64,000 nucleotides of DNA from UBA7328 sp036479115 (GCA_036479115.1 JAZGFD010000085.1:11856-75855); one strand, 5' to 3'; counted from the first letter of the stretch, positions 10,159-18,352 are shown. Program-made: numbers and translations. The notes: generated by a model not told the origin, from the letters alone.

Positions 10159-10538
10159 TTACTTCCCTTTTTTTCCTTTTAACCTTCCTTCAGACCTCAG
10201 GCTATTAACAGGATTTGCTAAGGCTGCTGTCAACGCCTGAAAACCAATAGTTAACAGTGTAATTGTTAGAGTTATGGTTCCTTCTATTGCATAAATCCAC
10301 CATTGTATATTGATATGGAAAGCAAAGTTTTCTAACCATCATTTGATTCCAATATAGTAATGCGATATATTTCATCGCTATTTTCATGGAAAACATCGTA
10401 GGCAAATTCATTATTGACATACAACATTATCATCAATCACCCTGTAATGCCCAAAGCCAACCCGAATATATTGACCATTGAATTTCCCATATGGTCGTAA
10501 ATATGCCTCCATGCTATTTTAAAATAATTGTTTATCAT
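10159..10538 (-). pseudogene. internally deleted FtsX/MacB-type permease gene
   Basis: The minus strand from the ATG at 10538 begins MINNYFKIAWRHIYDHMGN, continues through GLALGITG, an in-frame TGA, and LMIMLYVNNEFAYDVFHENS: a permease N-terminus of about 65 residues. It then jumps, in another frame, to a permease C-terminus: WLENFAFHINIQWWIYAIEG and FQALTAALANPVNSLRSE. About 650-700 codons of the middle are gone, and at least two nonsense codons and a frameshift are present. It follows the ATPase gene at 10,643, whose cognate permease this probably was. Confidence 0.78.
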
Positions 10539-10642
10539 GATGATAGGTTTTATTGTTTAAAACGGGTAAATCAAATTAAGTCGGCAAATCAGCCAAAGCC
10601 AGTATTCTTTTTCCTATTTCATATATTTCTCCTAATTTCCTT

Positions 10643-11329
10643 TCACAAATACTGCTTCACCAGATTTTCCGTGACTACCTGTCCGTCCAACATTCTAATA
10701 ATTCTATTCCCAAATTCTGCACAATACTGGGAGTGAGTTACCATAATTATAGTTGTACCATCTTCATTTAGCTGGGTAAGTGTACGCATGACTTCATCAC
10801 CATTAGAGCTATCTAGGTTTCCCGTGGGCTCATCAGCTAGAATGAGTTTTGGTTTGTTTACAATCGCTCTTGCTACTGCTACACGCTGCTGTTGTCCACC
10901 AGAAAGTTGTTGTGGAAAATGATTCCTTCTGTGCATAATATTCATGCTTTCTAGTAGTTCTTCTGTACGTATTTTACGTTGTGCGGAGGGCACTTTGGTA
11001 TAGAGCATAGGCAACTCTACATTCTCAAAAACTGTGAGCTCATCTATGAGATTAAAACTCTGAAATACAAACCCTAGGTTGTGCTTTCTTATATCTGATC
11101 TTCCTCTTTCTGAGAGGTGGCCGATTTCCTGTTCTCCAAAAAAATACTCTCCCGATGTAGGACTATCTATCATGCCTAACACATTAAGAAGGGTAGACTT
11201 TCCGCATCCTGATGGGCCCATTATGGATACAAATTCACCTTCCTTTATTTCGAGATTCACTTCATTGAGAGCCATTGTTTCTACTTCGTCAGATTGATAG
11301 ATTTTGACAAGATTTTTAGTTATTATCAT
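10643..11329 (-). CDS. ABC transporter ATP-binding protein (LolD/MacB class)
   Basis: Cytoplasmic ATPase, 228 aa, with canonical motifs: Walker A GPSGCGKS near 38-45, Q-loop FVFQSFNL, signature LSGGQQQRVAVARAI, Walker B LILADEP, D-loop TGNLDSS, H-loop THS. It drives FtsX-type permeases. Its neighbours on the same strand are the HlyD adaptor and a small membrane protein upstream and a wrecked permease downstream, so its present partner may be one of the intact permeases at 1-8,677. It ends in TGA right after QYL at the usual family length, which shows TGA works as a stop in this genome. Confidence 0.92.
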   Translation of the reverse strand: MIITKNLVKIYQSDEVETMALNEVNLEIKEGEFVSIMGPSGCGKSTLLNVLGMIDSPTSGEYFFGEQEIGHLSERGRSDIRKHNLGFVFQSFNLIDELTVFENVELPMLYTKVPSAQRKIRTEELLESMNIMHRRNHFPQQLSGGQQQRVAVARAIVNKPKLILADEPTGNLDSSNGDEVMRTLTQLNEDGTTIIMVTHSQYCAEFGNRIIRMLDGQVVTENLVKQYL

Positions 11330-11353
11330 AGTATATAGTTTTTTATTTTTTTT

Positions 11354-11560
11354 TTAACAAATGTTGCTGAATATGATGACTCCTATGGCCGCGGCTATTC
11401 CTACAGCTGCCGCCAATAAAGAGCTTACGATAATAGGTAGCCAGCTATAATGTGTGTTCTCATCATTTGAGATGGTGGTAAGTCCAAGGCCCACTTTTTC
11501 TCTTTTTTGTAATAAAGAAAATTGATATCCAGATAATTTAAAATGACGTTTTTGCCTCAT
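11354..11560 (-). CDS. small single-pass membrane protein coupled to the HlyD gene
   Basis: 68 aa, not recognised. The N-terminal 40 residues are polar and basic (starting MRQKRHFKLSGYQ); residues about 41-66 are a clear membrane segment rich in Ala, Ile and Val, ending FSNIC. Its ATG overlaps the HlyD stop (ATGA, 11,557-11,560), which suggests translational coupling, and it ends 24 bp before the ATPase gene. That position between adaptor and ATPase, with tight coupling, argues for a real gene, perhaps an accessory subunit of the exporter or a small exported or regulatory peptide. No bacteriocin-leader motif is obvious. Confidence 0.6.
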   Translation of the reverse strand: MRQKRHFKLSGYQFSLLQKREKVGLGLTTISNDENTHYSWLPIIVSSLLAAAVGIAAAIGVIIFSNIC

Positions 11561-12807
11561 TGTAATATCAATTCATCTTTATCACCATAATTTTCGTAGC
11601 TGCTTGTAATTACGATTTCCCCGGGAGTAAGTCCATCTAGTATTTCATAATAATTGGGATTTTGTCTCCCTACTCTTATTTCTCTTTTTCTTGCGATATT
11701 GGTAGTTGGATCTAGTACGTATACCCAATTGCCACCAGTAGTCTGATAGAAACTTCCACGTTGTACTATCAGGGCTTCTTCTTGTGCACTCAGCTCTAAT
11801 TTGACTGATACAGTCTGCCCTCTTTTTATTCCTTCGGGAGCTTTTTTGGTAAATGACATATCGGCTTCAAATGTTCCATTGGTAACCTGGGGGAATATTT
11901 TTTGGATATACAGTTCATAGTTCTCTCCTGCAAAATTGAATGATCCTTTGAGTTGAGTATAAATTCTACTAATGTAAAATTCATCTATACGTACTCTTAT
12001 TTTAAATTTTGTGAGATCGTCTATCTGTGCGATTTGTGAGCCTTCTATGATAAGCTCACCCAGCTCAGCCCCGAGTCCTGATAACTGCCCATCTATTGGA
12101 GCTTTAATACTAAGATTATCTAAGCTTTGCTGTGCTATCTTAAGATTCCTTTGCATAAGATCTAGAGAGATTTCCATCTGTTTTTGTTGAATCTCTGATG
12201 ACATTCTATCTTTTTCGATCAGGCCTGTTAACAGTTTTTTGCGTGCTAGTAGGCTTTCGTGCTCTGCTTTGGTTTCTGTATAATCCACATTTGATATTAC
12301 GCCCTCTGCATATAGCTTCTTATTGCGTTGTAGTCGTGCTGTTACAATAGTAAGTTGGTAATTTACATTGATGGCATTCTCTTGCATATTGAGACTCTGC
12401 TGCTCCATCATCAGACTCGTATTTCTGATTTGATTGATTTGAGACACTATATTGGCTTCTTGATTGAGGTAATTGAGTTGAAGATCGGGGTTGCTGAGTC
12501 GCAGTATAGATTGTCCTGCCTTAACCATGGTGCCATCTTCTACAAACCGCTCTTCCACCCGACCTCCTTCTATGGCTCCAAGTTGTACATTTCTGATGGG
12601 CAATACCACTCCAGTAACGGGTATAAAATCTTGAAAATTTCCTCGTTTTACAACATCTGTGAGTAACCTATCTTTCTGTACATTGAGCTTAGATGTGCCT
12701 CGTGAAATATAAAAACCATTTCCTATATAACTCAGTAATAACAGAGGAATGGCAATCATTAGAATTTTTTGCCAAGTCCACTTTTTCTTTTCTATTTTTC
12801 TATCCAT
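11557..12807 (-). CDS. HlyD/RND-type periplasmic adaptor (membrane fusion protein)
   Basis: 416 aa from the ATG at 12807 (MDRKIEKKKW). A longer frame reaches 12879 but runs into a repeat element, so the inner start is preferred. One N-terminal TM (about 14-34) is followed by a lipoyl/barrel half, a long coiled-coil hairpin (about 105-225), the second lipoyl half (APIDGQLSGLGAELGE), a beta-barrel and a membrane-proximal domain. Such adaptors bridge an ABC permease to a TolC-type outer-membrane channel. No tolC homologue is in the window. It heads the minus-strand transporter cluster, and a family A repeat element ends 18 bp upstream of its start codon. Confidence 0.9.
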   Translation of the reverse strand: MDRKIEKKKWTWQKILMIAIPLLLLSYIGNGFYISRGTSKLNVQKDRLLTDVVKRGNFQDFIPVTGVVLPIRNVQLGAIEGGRVEERFVEDGTMVKAGQSILRLSNPDLQLNYLNQEANIVSQINQIRNTSLMMEQQSLNMQENAINVNYQLTIVTARLQRNKKLYAEGVISNVDYTETKAEHESLLARKKLLTGLIEKDRMSSEIQQKQMEISLDLMQRNLKIAQQSLDNLSIKAPIDGQLSGLGAELGELIIEGSQIAQIDDLTKFKIRVRIDEFYISRIYTQLKGSFNFAGENYELYIQKIFPQVTNGTFEADMSFTKKAPEGIKRGQTVSVKLELSAQEEALIVQRGSFYQTTGGNWVYVLDPTTNIARKREIRVGRQNPNYYEILDGLTPGEIVITSSYENYGDKDELILQ

Positions 12808-12825
12808 ATATAAGTTTAAGTTATT

Positions 12826-12985
12826 GTAACTACTCAGGTGGAGCCAATTTTGGTTTAAAACAAATTCCTTTTCGACCACATTTCAGCTTTTTTTTCGGCA
12901 GCACTCTGAGATGCTTCAAAAAATGATCTCTATCCGAAAAAAAATAACAATTTTTAATCTCAATAGCGCCCACCTGAGCGGTTAC
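12826..12985 (+). repeat. family A inverted-repeat element, simple type
   Basis: 160 bp bounded by GTAACTACTCAGGTGG and CCACCTGAGCGGTTAC, a 16-bp terminal inverted repeat with one mismatch. Internal blocks are shared with the other A copies (GAGCCAATTTTGG after the left end; TCAGCTTTTTTTCGGCA; CTTCAAAAAATGA; ATCTCAATAGCGCCCACCTG). The flanks AAGTTATT / AGTTTTTT resemble a decayed duplication. No ORF. It lies immediately upstream of the HlyD start and so forms part of that gene's leader or promoter region. Confidence 0.8.
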
Positions 12986-13502
12986 AGTTTTTTCTATTAA
13001 TAAACATTACTAACATTATATCTACAGCCATGCCAAAAACTACAAACGCTTAGTATCTGTGATATACGCATATAGTTATTTTATATGTGTTAAATATATG
13101 TACGATTATGAACACTAACTGTTCATAAATGAACAATTTTGTTTGGCTTAGCTTGACTTGAATTTGAAAATTGAATATTACACATTGTACGATATTTCCC
13201 AAATTTCAAATCGACAGTTTGGATTGCCCACTTATAGCTGATGTTTATCAGATACGGAGTAACGCGGCATGAGTTATTACTTTCGGGGAATTGCGGTAAG
13301 TTTTTTTATGAATGGATTTTGTTCGATGGGATGCCGTTTGTCCTTAGCCTTTTTTGTGCATTTAGTCATTTACAAGAACAATAAAAATGGATAAAATAAT
13401 TGCAGCAATAAGAAAACCCCAAGTTGAAATAGGTGTAATTCAATATGTGGATATATCTAAGTTTTGTCCATTTATTATTATTGTAAAATTAGGGGTAGAT
13501 AA
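12986..13502. other. intergenic stretch, no gene seen
   Basis: AT-rich spacer between the transporter cluster and the toxin-antitoxin pair. It holds a short inverted repeat around 13,107-13,135 (GAACACTAACTGTTCATAAATGAAC region) and no convincing ORF or RNA gene. Promoters for the leftward HlyD cluster should lie here, but I did not recognise a TAnnTTTG box or a sigma-54 -24/-12 site. Confidence 0.5.
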
Positions 13503-13555
13503 TTGACAATATCGCAAAATGGCGGTATATTTGTGACAATTGGCGCAAAATGATG
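13503..13555 (+). promoter_or_regulatory. promoter and probable operator of the Xre/RES pair
   Basis: TTG at 13503-13505 and TATATTTG at 13526-13533 are 20 bp apart and match the Bacteroidota -33/-7 promoter pattern (TTG ... TAnnTTTG). The box overlaps a direct repeat, GACAAT-n2/3-CGCAAAATG, at 13,505-13,523 and 13,535-13,552, 30 bp apart. Repeats of this kind are a likely binding site for the antitoxin, which in this family autoregulates its operon. The start codon follows at 13588. Confidence 0.5.
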
Positions 13556-13587
13556 AAATTTTAGCCTTAATCAAAGAGTAACAAGAA

Positions 13588-14058
13588 ATGACAAAAAAAT
13601 CCTATAAAAAAGATGACGATAAAAGTGACATTCGTACTCGTCTTGCTGAGCCTTTAGTAGCATATAATGCCAGTACTGGCACATCATTCGATCCTTTAGA
13701 AATGATAAAGTCTACAAGGGCTGGTATCGAGATGTCAACAATTCTAGGGTTATCAAAAAAACTTTTACTTACTACAACAGAATTATCGAAAATCCTACAC
13801 ATTTCCTTAAGAACATTGCAGAGGTATTCATCTTCTACGGTTTTAAATTCTGATATTTCGTCCAAAGCTTTGCAGTTAGAAAAGTTGCACAATTTTGGCT
13901 TTGATGTATTTGGTGATTCAACTTCTTTTGGAGAGTGGTTACATATCAAGGTGCCAGCTTTGGGAGGTGAGCGCCCTCTTGATTATTTGGATACTCCATT
14001 TGGTTTCCTTCTTATAGAGCAGATGTTAGGTCGCATTGAGCACGGCATTTTTGCATAA
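13588..14058 (+). CDS. antitoxin, Xre/MbcA/ParS family
   Basis: 156 aa. A helix-turn-helix-like segment (LLTTTELSKILHISLRTLQRY, about 60-81) is followed by the C-terminal toxin-binding domain (DUF2384 type, about 105-156, with LDTPFGFLLIEQMLGRIEHGIFA at the end, written in two parts: LDTPFGFLL and IEQMLGRIEHG). It should bind and neutralise the RES toxin encoded next and repress the operon. Its stop is 18 bp before the toxin ATG. It belongs to the common Xre-RES type II arrangement (antitoxin first). Confidence 0.88.
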   Translation: MTKKSYKKDDDKSDIRTRLAEPLVAYNASTGTSFDPLEMIKSTRAGIEMSTILGLSKKLLLTTTELSKILHISLRTLQRYSSSTVLNSDISSKALQLEKLHNFGFDVFGDSTSFGEWLHIKVPALGGERPLDYLDTPFGFLLIEQMLGRIEHGIFA

Positions 14059-14076
14059 TGATCTACAGTATTGTCT

Positions 14077-14538
14077 ATGAATGTTTTTAGAATTTCCAGA
14101 TCAAAATACATTGAGGATTTATCAGGATATGGTGCCAAAATCTATGGTGGTAGATGGAATCGGCCCGGTGTACCAGTCCTGTATACAAGTCAGGCAAGGT
14201 CACTGGCAATGCTCGAATTAATAGTTCATTTTACTTCAAAAGAGGCTTTTCGACGGCAATATAAATTTGCATGTCTGTGGATAGATCCCAAATTTATTGT
14301 TGATGTAGAAGAAGATATTCATTCGGTGGATTTACGACTCCCCAACAATGAACATTTATGGAAAATAACTGACAAGTTCTTTATCGATAAAAAAGAATTA
14401 TGTATAAAAGTGCCGAGTGTATTAATCCCTAATGAGTTCAATTATTTAATCAATCCGATTCATCCTTATTTTCAAAATGTGAAACTTCAAGGATTAGAAA
14501 ATGCTATTGTTGATAAGAGGTATTTTGCGGTTAATTAA
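14077..14538 (+). CDS. RES-domain toxin
   Basis: 153 aa from ATG 14077; a TTG six bases upstream would add two residues. The RES fold is recognisable by YGGRWN (Arg26), LYTSQARSLAMLE (Tyr36, Glu47) and a typical length of about 150 aa. Characterised RES toxins deplete NAD+ as NAD phosphorylases or glycohydrolases; Arg, Tyr and Glu at these positions fit an active enzyme. The partner antitoxin is immediately upstream. An unrelated ATG at 14057 in another frame overlaps the antitoxin stop but does not encode RES. A family A repeat starts 6 bp after its stop. Confidence 0.88.
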   Translation: MNVFRISRSKYIEDLSGYGAKIYGGRWNRPGVPVLYTSQARSLAMLELIVHFTSKEAFRRQYKFACLWIDPKFIVDVEEDIHSVDLRLPNNEHLWKITDKFFIDKKELCIKVPSVLIPNEFNYLINPIHPYFQNVKLQGLENAIVDKRYFAVN

Positions 14539-14544
14539 TAAACA

Positions 14545-14702
14545 GTAACTACTCAAGTGGAGTCAATTTTGGATAAAAAAATATTTTTTCTACTATTTTT
14601 CACCTATTTTTTTTACAATAGCTCTGCTATGCCATAAAAATGAGCTTTATCTGGCAAAATAATAACAAATTTTTATCGCAAAAGCGATCACCTGTGTATT
14701 AC
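14545..14702 (+). repeat. family A inverted-repeat element, simple type, with flanking duplication
   Basis: 158 bp from GTAACTACTCAAGTGG to CACCTGTGTATTAC, sharing all internal blocks of family A (GAGTCAATTTTGG, CTCTGCTATGCC, AATGAGCTTTATCTGGCA). It is flanked by AATAAACA on both sides (14,537-14,544 and 14,704-14,711), an 8-bp target-site-like duplication. It lies just after the RES gene in the same orientation as the copy at 12,826. Confidence 0.82.
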
Positions 14703-14729
14703 CAATAAACATTTGGAATTAAATTTGTG

Positions 14730-14969
14730 GTAAATATTCAGATAGTTTCAAATTAGGCTAAGAAAAAATGCTCTTATATCACTATACTATGTCAAAGTAT
14801 GTCTGAAATTGAATATGTGGCACCATAATCGAGATTCACTAACACATATAATGAGTTGGTAATAGCGCTGCTATGAATACAAAAAAAAATATGTCAAGCA
14901 ATAAGATAGCAATTTTTTACCTTCCTGTTTGGCAGACAGATTTCAAAAGCACACCACCGAAGTAGTTAC
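14730..14969 (+). repeat. family A element, long subtype carrying one 55-bp module
   Basis: A divergent 240-bp copy. The left end has decayed (GTAAATATTCAGATAG); the right end is CACACCACCGAAGTAGTTAC. The middle carries a copy of the 55-bp module (ATGTGGCACCATAATCGAG, TTCACTAACACATATAATG) and a short palindromic insert near 14,921-14,942 (CTTCCTGTTTGGCAGACAG). It ends 32 bp upstream of the response-regulator start. Confidence 0.65.
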
Positions 14970-15001
14970 AATTTGTGAAAACCTAAAATGAACATTGGGC
15001 A

Positions 15002-16381
15002 ATGAAAACCGAAGGAACAATACTAATAGTAGATGATGATGAAGACATTTCGTTTTCGTTAAAGTTATTATTAGACCAACATTTCTCATCCGTATTCACT
15101 GAAAATAACCCTTATCATATACCAAGATTACTGAGGCAGTATTCCCCTGATGTCATTCTGTTGGATATGAATTTCAAAAAAGGAAACACTGATGGAGAAG
15201 AAGGAATTCATTGGCTAAAAAAAATAAGAGAGCTGGATTCTACAGTGCAAGTACTCATGATCACTGCCTATAGTGAAGTGGAAGTAGCAGTAAAAACATT
15301 AAAATTTGGGGCAGCGGATTTTTTAGAAAAACCTTGGAGAAATGAAAAACTACTGGCTACAGTTAAAAGTGCATTCACCATTACAAAATCTCTGGCTCAG
15401 GTAGACGAATTAGAGTCCCATAAAAAGGTGCTCGCTATGGCTTTGGATGAACCTTTTGCACGAATTATTGGGACATCTTCCGAGATGGATAAAATCTATA
15501 ACACTATCTCAAAAGTGGCTAATACCGATGCTCATGTCCTGATTATGGGAGAAAATGGATCGGGTAAAGAATTGGTGGCCAGAGCCATACATCGCCAATC
15601 AAAAAGACACAAAGAGGTATTCATTCCTATCGACTTGGGAGCGATACCTGAGTCTCTGTTCGAATCAGAATTATTTGGTCATAAAAAAGGAGCATTTACT
15701 GATGCGTACGAAGACCGGATAGGAAGATTTGAAGTGTCACATAAGGGCACTATTTTTTTGGATGAAATAGGTAATCTATCCACGGGGATGCAAGCAAAAT
15801 TACTGCAAGTTTTACAAAATAAAGTGATTTATAGAATAGGTGACCCTTCTCCCATCCAGGTGAACATAAGAGTAATATGTGCCACTAATATGCCACTATA
15901 CCAGATGGTAGAAGACAAGACATTCCGCCAAGACTTACTCTATAGGATCAATACAATAGAAATCAATGTACCTCCCCTGAGAGTAAGAAAAGGCGATTTA
16001 CCCCTGCTGTGCGATCATTTTTTATCACAATTAAAAAAGAACTACAATCGCCCCGATTTGACTATCAATTCTGATAGTTATAAGGCTATGGAGTCTTATG
16101 GGTGGCCTGGCAATGTGAGAGAACTCCGACATTTACTAGAAAGAGCCATGATATTATCTGACGGAGACGAGATAAAGCCAGAGGGTTTTATTCCTTCCAG
16201 AATAAATGGAGATTCTTCTTCAGAATCTTTAAATCTTGACGCACTAGAAAAAAAATATATCCTCAAAGCATTAGAGATAAATAGGGGAAATATAACTAAA
16301 GCATCACGTGACTTAGGCATTACCAGAGCTGCTTTGTACAGAAGATTAGAAAAATATGGCATTAACCAAAATGAAGAATAA
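15002..16381 (+). CDS. NtrC-type sigma-54-dependent response regulator
   Basis: 459 aa. The receiver domain (about 6-125) has the acidic triad D11-D13, phospho-acceptor D55 (VILLDMNF), T88 and K110. The AAA+ domain (about 150-385) has Walker A GENGSGKE (183-190), the sigma-54 loop as GAFTDA (230-235, in place of GAFTGA) and Walker B IFLDEI (251-256). The C-terminal Fis-type HTH is near 413-455 (ITKASRDLGITRAALYRRL). It activates RNA polymerase-sigma-54 when phosphorylated, presumably by the kinase starting 5 bp downstream. Such pairs often sit beside FtsX-type transporter clusters in Bacteroidota, so control of the divergent HlyD/ABC cluster is likely but inferred. Confidence 0.92.
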   Translation: MKTEGTILIVDDDEDISFSLKLLLDQHFSSVFTENNPYHIPRLLRQYSPDVILLDMNFKKGNTDGEEGIHWLKKIRELDSTVQVLMITAYSEVEVAVKTLKFGAADFLEKPWRNEKLLATVKSAFTITKSLAQVDELESHKKVLAMALDEPFARIIGTSSEMDKIYNTISKVANTDAHVLIMGENGSGKELVARAIHRQSKRHKEVFIPIDLGAIPESLFESELFGHKKGAFTDAYEDRIGRFEVSHKGTIFLDEIGNLSTGMQAKLLQVLQNKVIYRIGDPSPIQVNIRVICATNMPLYQMVEDKTFRQDLLYRINTIEINVPPLRVRKGDLPLLCDHFLSQLKKNYNRPDLTINSDSYKAMESYGWPGNVRELRHLLERAMILSDGDEIKPEGFIPSRINGDSSSESLNLDALEKKYILKALEINRGNITKASRDLGITRAALYRRLEKYGINQNEE

Positions 16382-16386
16382 TAGAA

Positions 16387-17739
16387 ATGCCATCATCGAA
16401 AACTTACATTTTAGACAAATTCCGAACCAAGATTATCATTCATATTTTGATTATGGTATTCTTGGCTTTGTTTGGTTTTTATCTCACCTATATTAAGGCA
16501 TCAGTATCGGGTCTTCTGGTGACTGCTTTGATATTTTTTTATACTGTAATAACTCTTTTTAAGTTAGTCAATAAAACAAACCGTGATCTTGCCCATTTTC
16601 TCATGAGTATTAGATTTGATGATTTTGAAACATCTTTTAGCCGCCAAAGTACGTCCAATGGTAATGATGAAAACTTGCACGAGGTATTTAATCTGATCAC
16701 CGGAAAATTCAGGGATCTCAGATCGCAAAAAGAATCCCAGCATCAGTTTTTACTATCTCTGGTAGAGCAAGTGGAAACGGGATTAATATGTTTTGACGAT
16801 CAATGGCAGACCGTAATGATGAATCGAGCAATGAAAGACATGCTTAGAAAATCATACGTGCCTTCTCTAAAATCTATTCTAAAAATAGACAAAGGCCTTC
16901 ATGATACAATGCTTACGCTGTCTCCTGGAGATAAAAAACTATTGGATGTCAATGTTCAAAATACCAGATTACAATTGGCATTGCTGGGCTCTCAGATTAA
17001 AATGAATGACGAATTGATCAGGATTTTTGTCATTCAAAATATCAGTACAGAACTGGACAATCAGGAAATCCGGTCATGGCAAAAACTAATACGAATCTTA
17101 ACCCATGAGATAATGAATTCTGTAAGTCCCGTGGTTTCACTGGCATCTACAACAGATGATATGCTCAAACAGGCCAAAGAACTGGACAAAGAAACTATTT
17201 CAAAAATGCACAAAGCCATTCAAGCTATAAAACATAGGGGTGAGGCACTTCTCAGTTTTACAGAAAGGTACAGAGCTCTTACCAGAGTGCCGCCACCCGT
17301 AATGGAGAATGTTGATTTTATTAACCTTGTTGATCAGATTATTGTATTATATGATGCGGAAATGAATTCGAAGAATATAGAATTATTAAAGAAGTATCCC
17401 AATCACAAATTACAAATCAGTGCTGACCCAGGCCTTCTAGAACAAACGATTATCAACCTTCTTAAAAACGCAATGGAGGCCGTTAAAGATCAAGATAATG
17501 GAAAAATAGAAATACAAATATTTCGAGATAGTCGGAATACAATATTTCAAATTGCAGACAATGGAAATGGTATAGAAGAAAGTATGATTGACCAAATATT
17601 TATCCCATTTTTTACCACCAAAGATCAAGGGTCAGGTATCGGTTTAAGCCTTAGTAGGCAGATTATTCTTATGCATAATGGCACTATTGACGTACAGTCA
17701 GAAGTAGAAAAAGGGAGTGTTTTTATAATTAGACTGTAA
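16387..17739 (+). CDS. sensor histidine kinase, partner of the upstream regulator
   Basis: 450 aa. Two close TM helices (about 15-35 and 40-60) with almost no periplasmic loop suggest intramembrane or cytoplasmic sensing. A PAS-like segment (about 115-220) is followed by the phospho-acceptor H240 in LTHEIMNSVSP, then the HATPase domain with N-box NLLKNAMEA (about 358-366), G1 DNGNGI (391-396) and G2 GSGIGL (415-420). All residues for kinase activity are present. It is 5 bp after the response regulator and so co-transcribed with it. The signal is unknown. Confidence 0.92.
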   Translation: MPSSKTYILDKFRTKIIIHILIMVFLALFGFYLTYIKASVSGLLVTALIFFYTVITLFKLVNKTNRDLAHFLMSIRFDDFETSFSRQSTSNGNDENLHEVFNLITGKFRDLRSQKESQHQFLLSLVEQVETGLICFDDQWQTVMMNRAMKDMLRKSYVPSLKSILKIDKGLHDTMLTLSPGDKKLLDVNVQNTRLQLALLGSQIKMNDELIRIFVIQNISTELDNQEIRSWQKLIRILTHEIMNSVSPVVSLASTTDDMLKQAKELDKETISKMHKAIQAIKHRGEALLSFTERYRALTRVPPPVMENVDFINLVDQIIVLYDAEMNSKNIELLKKYPNHKLQISADPGLLEQTIINLLKNAMEAVKDQDNGKIEIQIFRDSRNTIFQIADNGNGIEESMIDQIFIPFFTTKDQGSGIGLSLSRQIILMHNGTIDVQSEVEKGSVFIIRL

Positions 17740-17757
17740 TGAATATGGGCAATAAAG

Positions 17758-17806
17758 GTAATAACTCAGCAAGTATCAATTTTGATAAAAATGCTCTTTT
17801 ATAACC
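17758..17806 (+). repeat. fragment of a family A element (left half)
   Basis: GTAATAACTCAGCAAGTATC followed by AATTTTGATAAAAATGCTC matches the left part of the long A subtype. The rest decays into unrelated AT-rich sequence, although GTTATCAAGTAGTTTTTTTT near 17,853 may be a worn right end. Confidence 0.4.
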
Positions 17807-17900
17807 TTGAATCGAAAATTTGTGTAAAGGGCGGTTATCAAGTAGTTTTTTTTACAAAAAAAATTACTGTAAACTATTATTTTACAACTGTTTAATTATT

Positions 17901-18063
17901 GGGAATTACTGAGGAACAGTCAATTTTAGATGAAAAAAGTTCTTTTTCTACCATATTTCAGCTATTTTTTTCGGCACAACTTTACTATGCCTCAAAAAAT
18001 GAACATTACCAGAAAAAAAAATAACAAATTTTTATCTCAAAGGCGCCCATCTGGAGTTGTTAC
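17901..18063 (+). repeat. family A element, simple type, decayed termini
   Basis: 163 bp with the internal A blocks well conserved (GTCAATTTTAGATGAAAAAA, TTCAGCTATTTTTTTCGGCA, GCCTCAAAAAATGA, ATCTCAAAGGCGCCCATCTG). The left end is worn to GGGAATTACTGAGGAA; the right end is GGAGTTGTTAC. It lies downstream of the histidine kinase. Confidence 0.7.
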
Positions 18064-18121
18064 TTATTATTTAGTAAGTATCAGTAATTTATGAGTTGTC
18101 TCTAAATTATTGATGTATATT

Positions 18122-18304
18122 GAGTCCACTCGAAAAACTCGCAAAATCAACAAAGTTGACTTCGACAAGATCTGCATAAAACTTTTGGCGAACTTTACAT
18201 TTTTCTCAAACCGCTGATACTAAGGGATCACCGAATCTCAAAAAATGCAAATTTGATCCGAAGCGATTCTTTTTCTGAAAAATGTTAGTTTCCAGCGTAG
18301 ATTT
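18122..18304 (+). repeat. family B inverted-repeat element
   Basis: 183 bp starting GAGTCCACTCGAAAAACTCG and ending in the worn terminus GCGTAGATTT. Internal B blocks: ACAAGATCTGCATAAAACTT, TTGGCGAACTTTACATTTTT, CCGCTGATACTAAGGGATCA, CGATTCTTTTTCTGAAAAAT. Flanks TATATT / AATATT agree at 5 of 6 bases. It is 59 bp after the A element ending at 18,063. Confidence 0.72.
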
Positions 18305-18352
18305 AATATTCAATTATTAGATATTTTTATTAAATGTTAAAAATTCTTTATC

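Noticed and set aside
12808..12879. 24-residue extension of the HlyD protein
   Set aside because: The extension is encoded partly by a family A repeat element; the inner ATG gives the expected basic N-terminus before the TM.
12826..14702. Composite transposon carrying the toxin-antitoxin genes
   Set aside because: No transposase is present and no shared outer duplication was found; each A copy has its own flanks. Kept only as a bracketed-passenger hypothesis.
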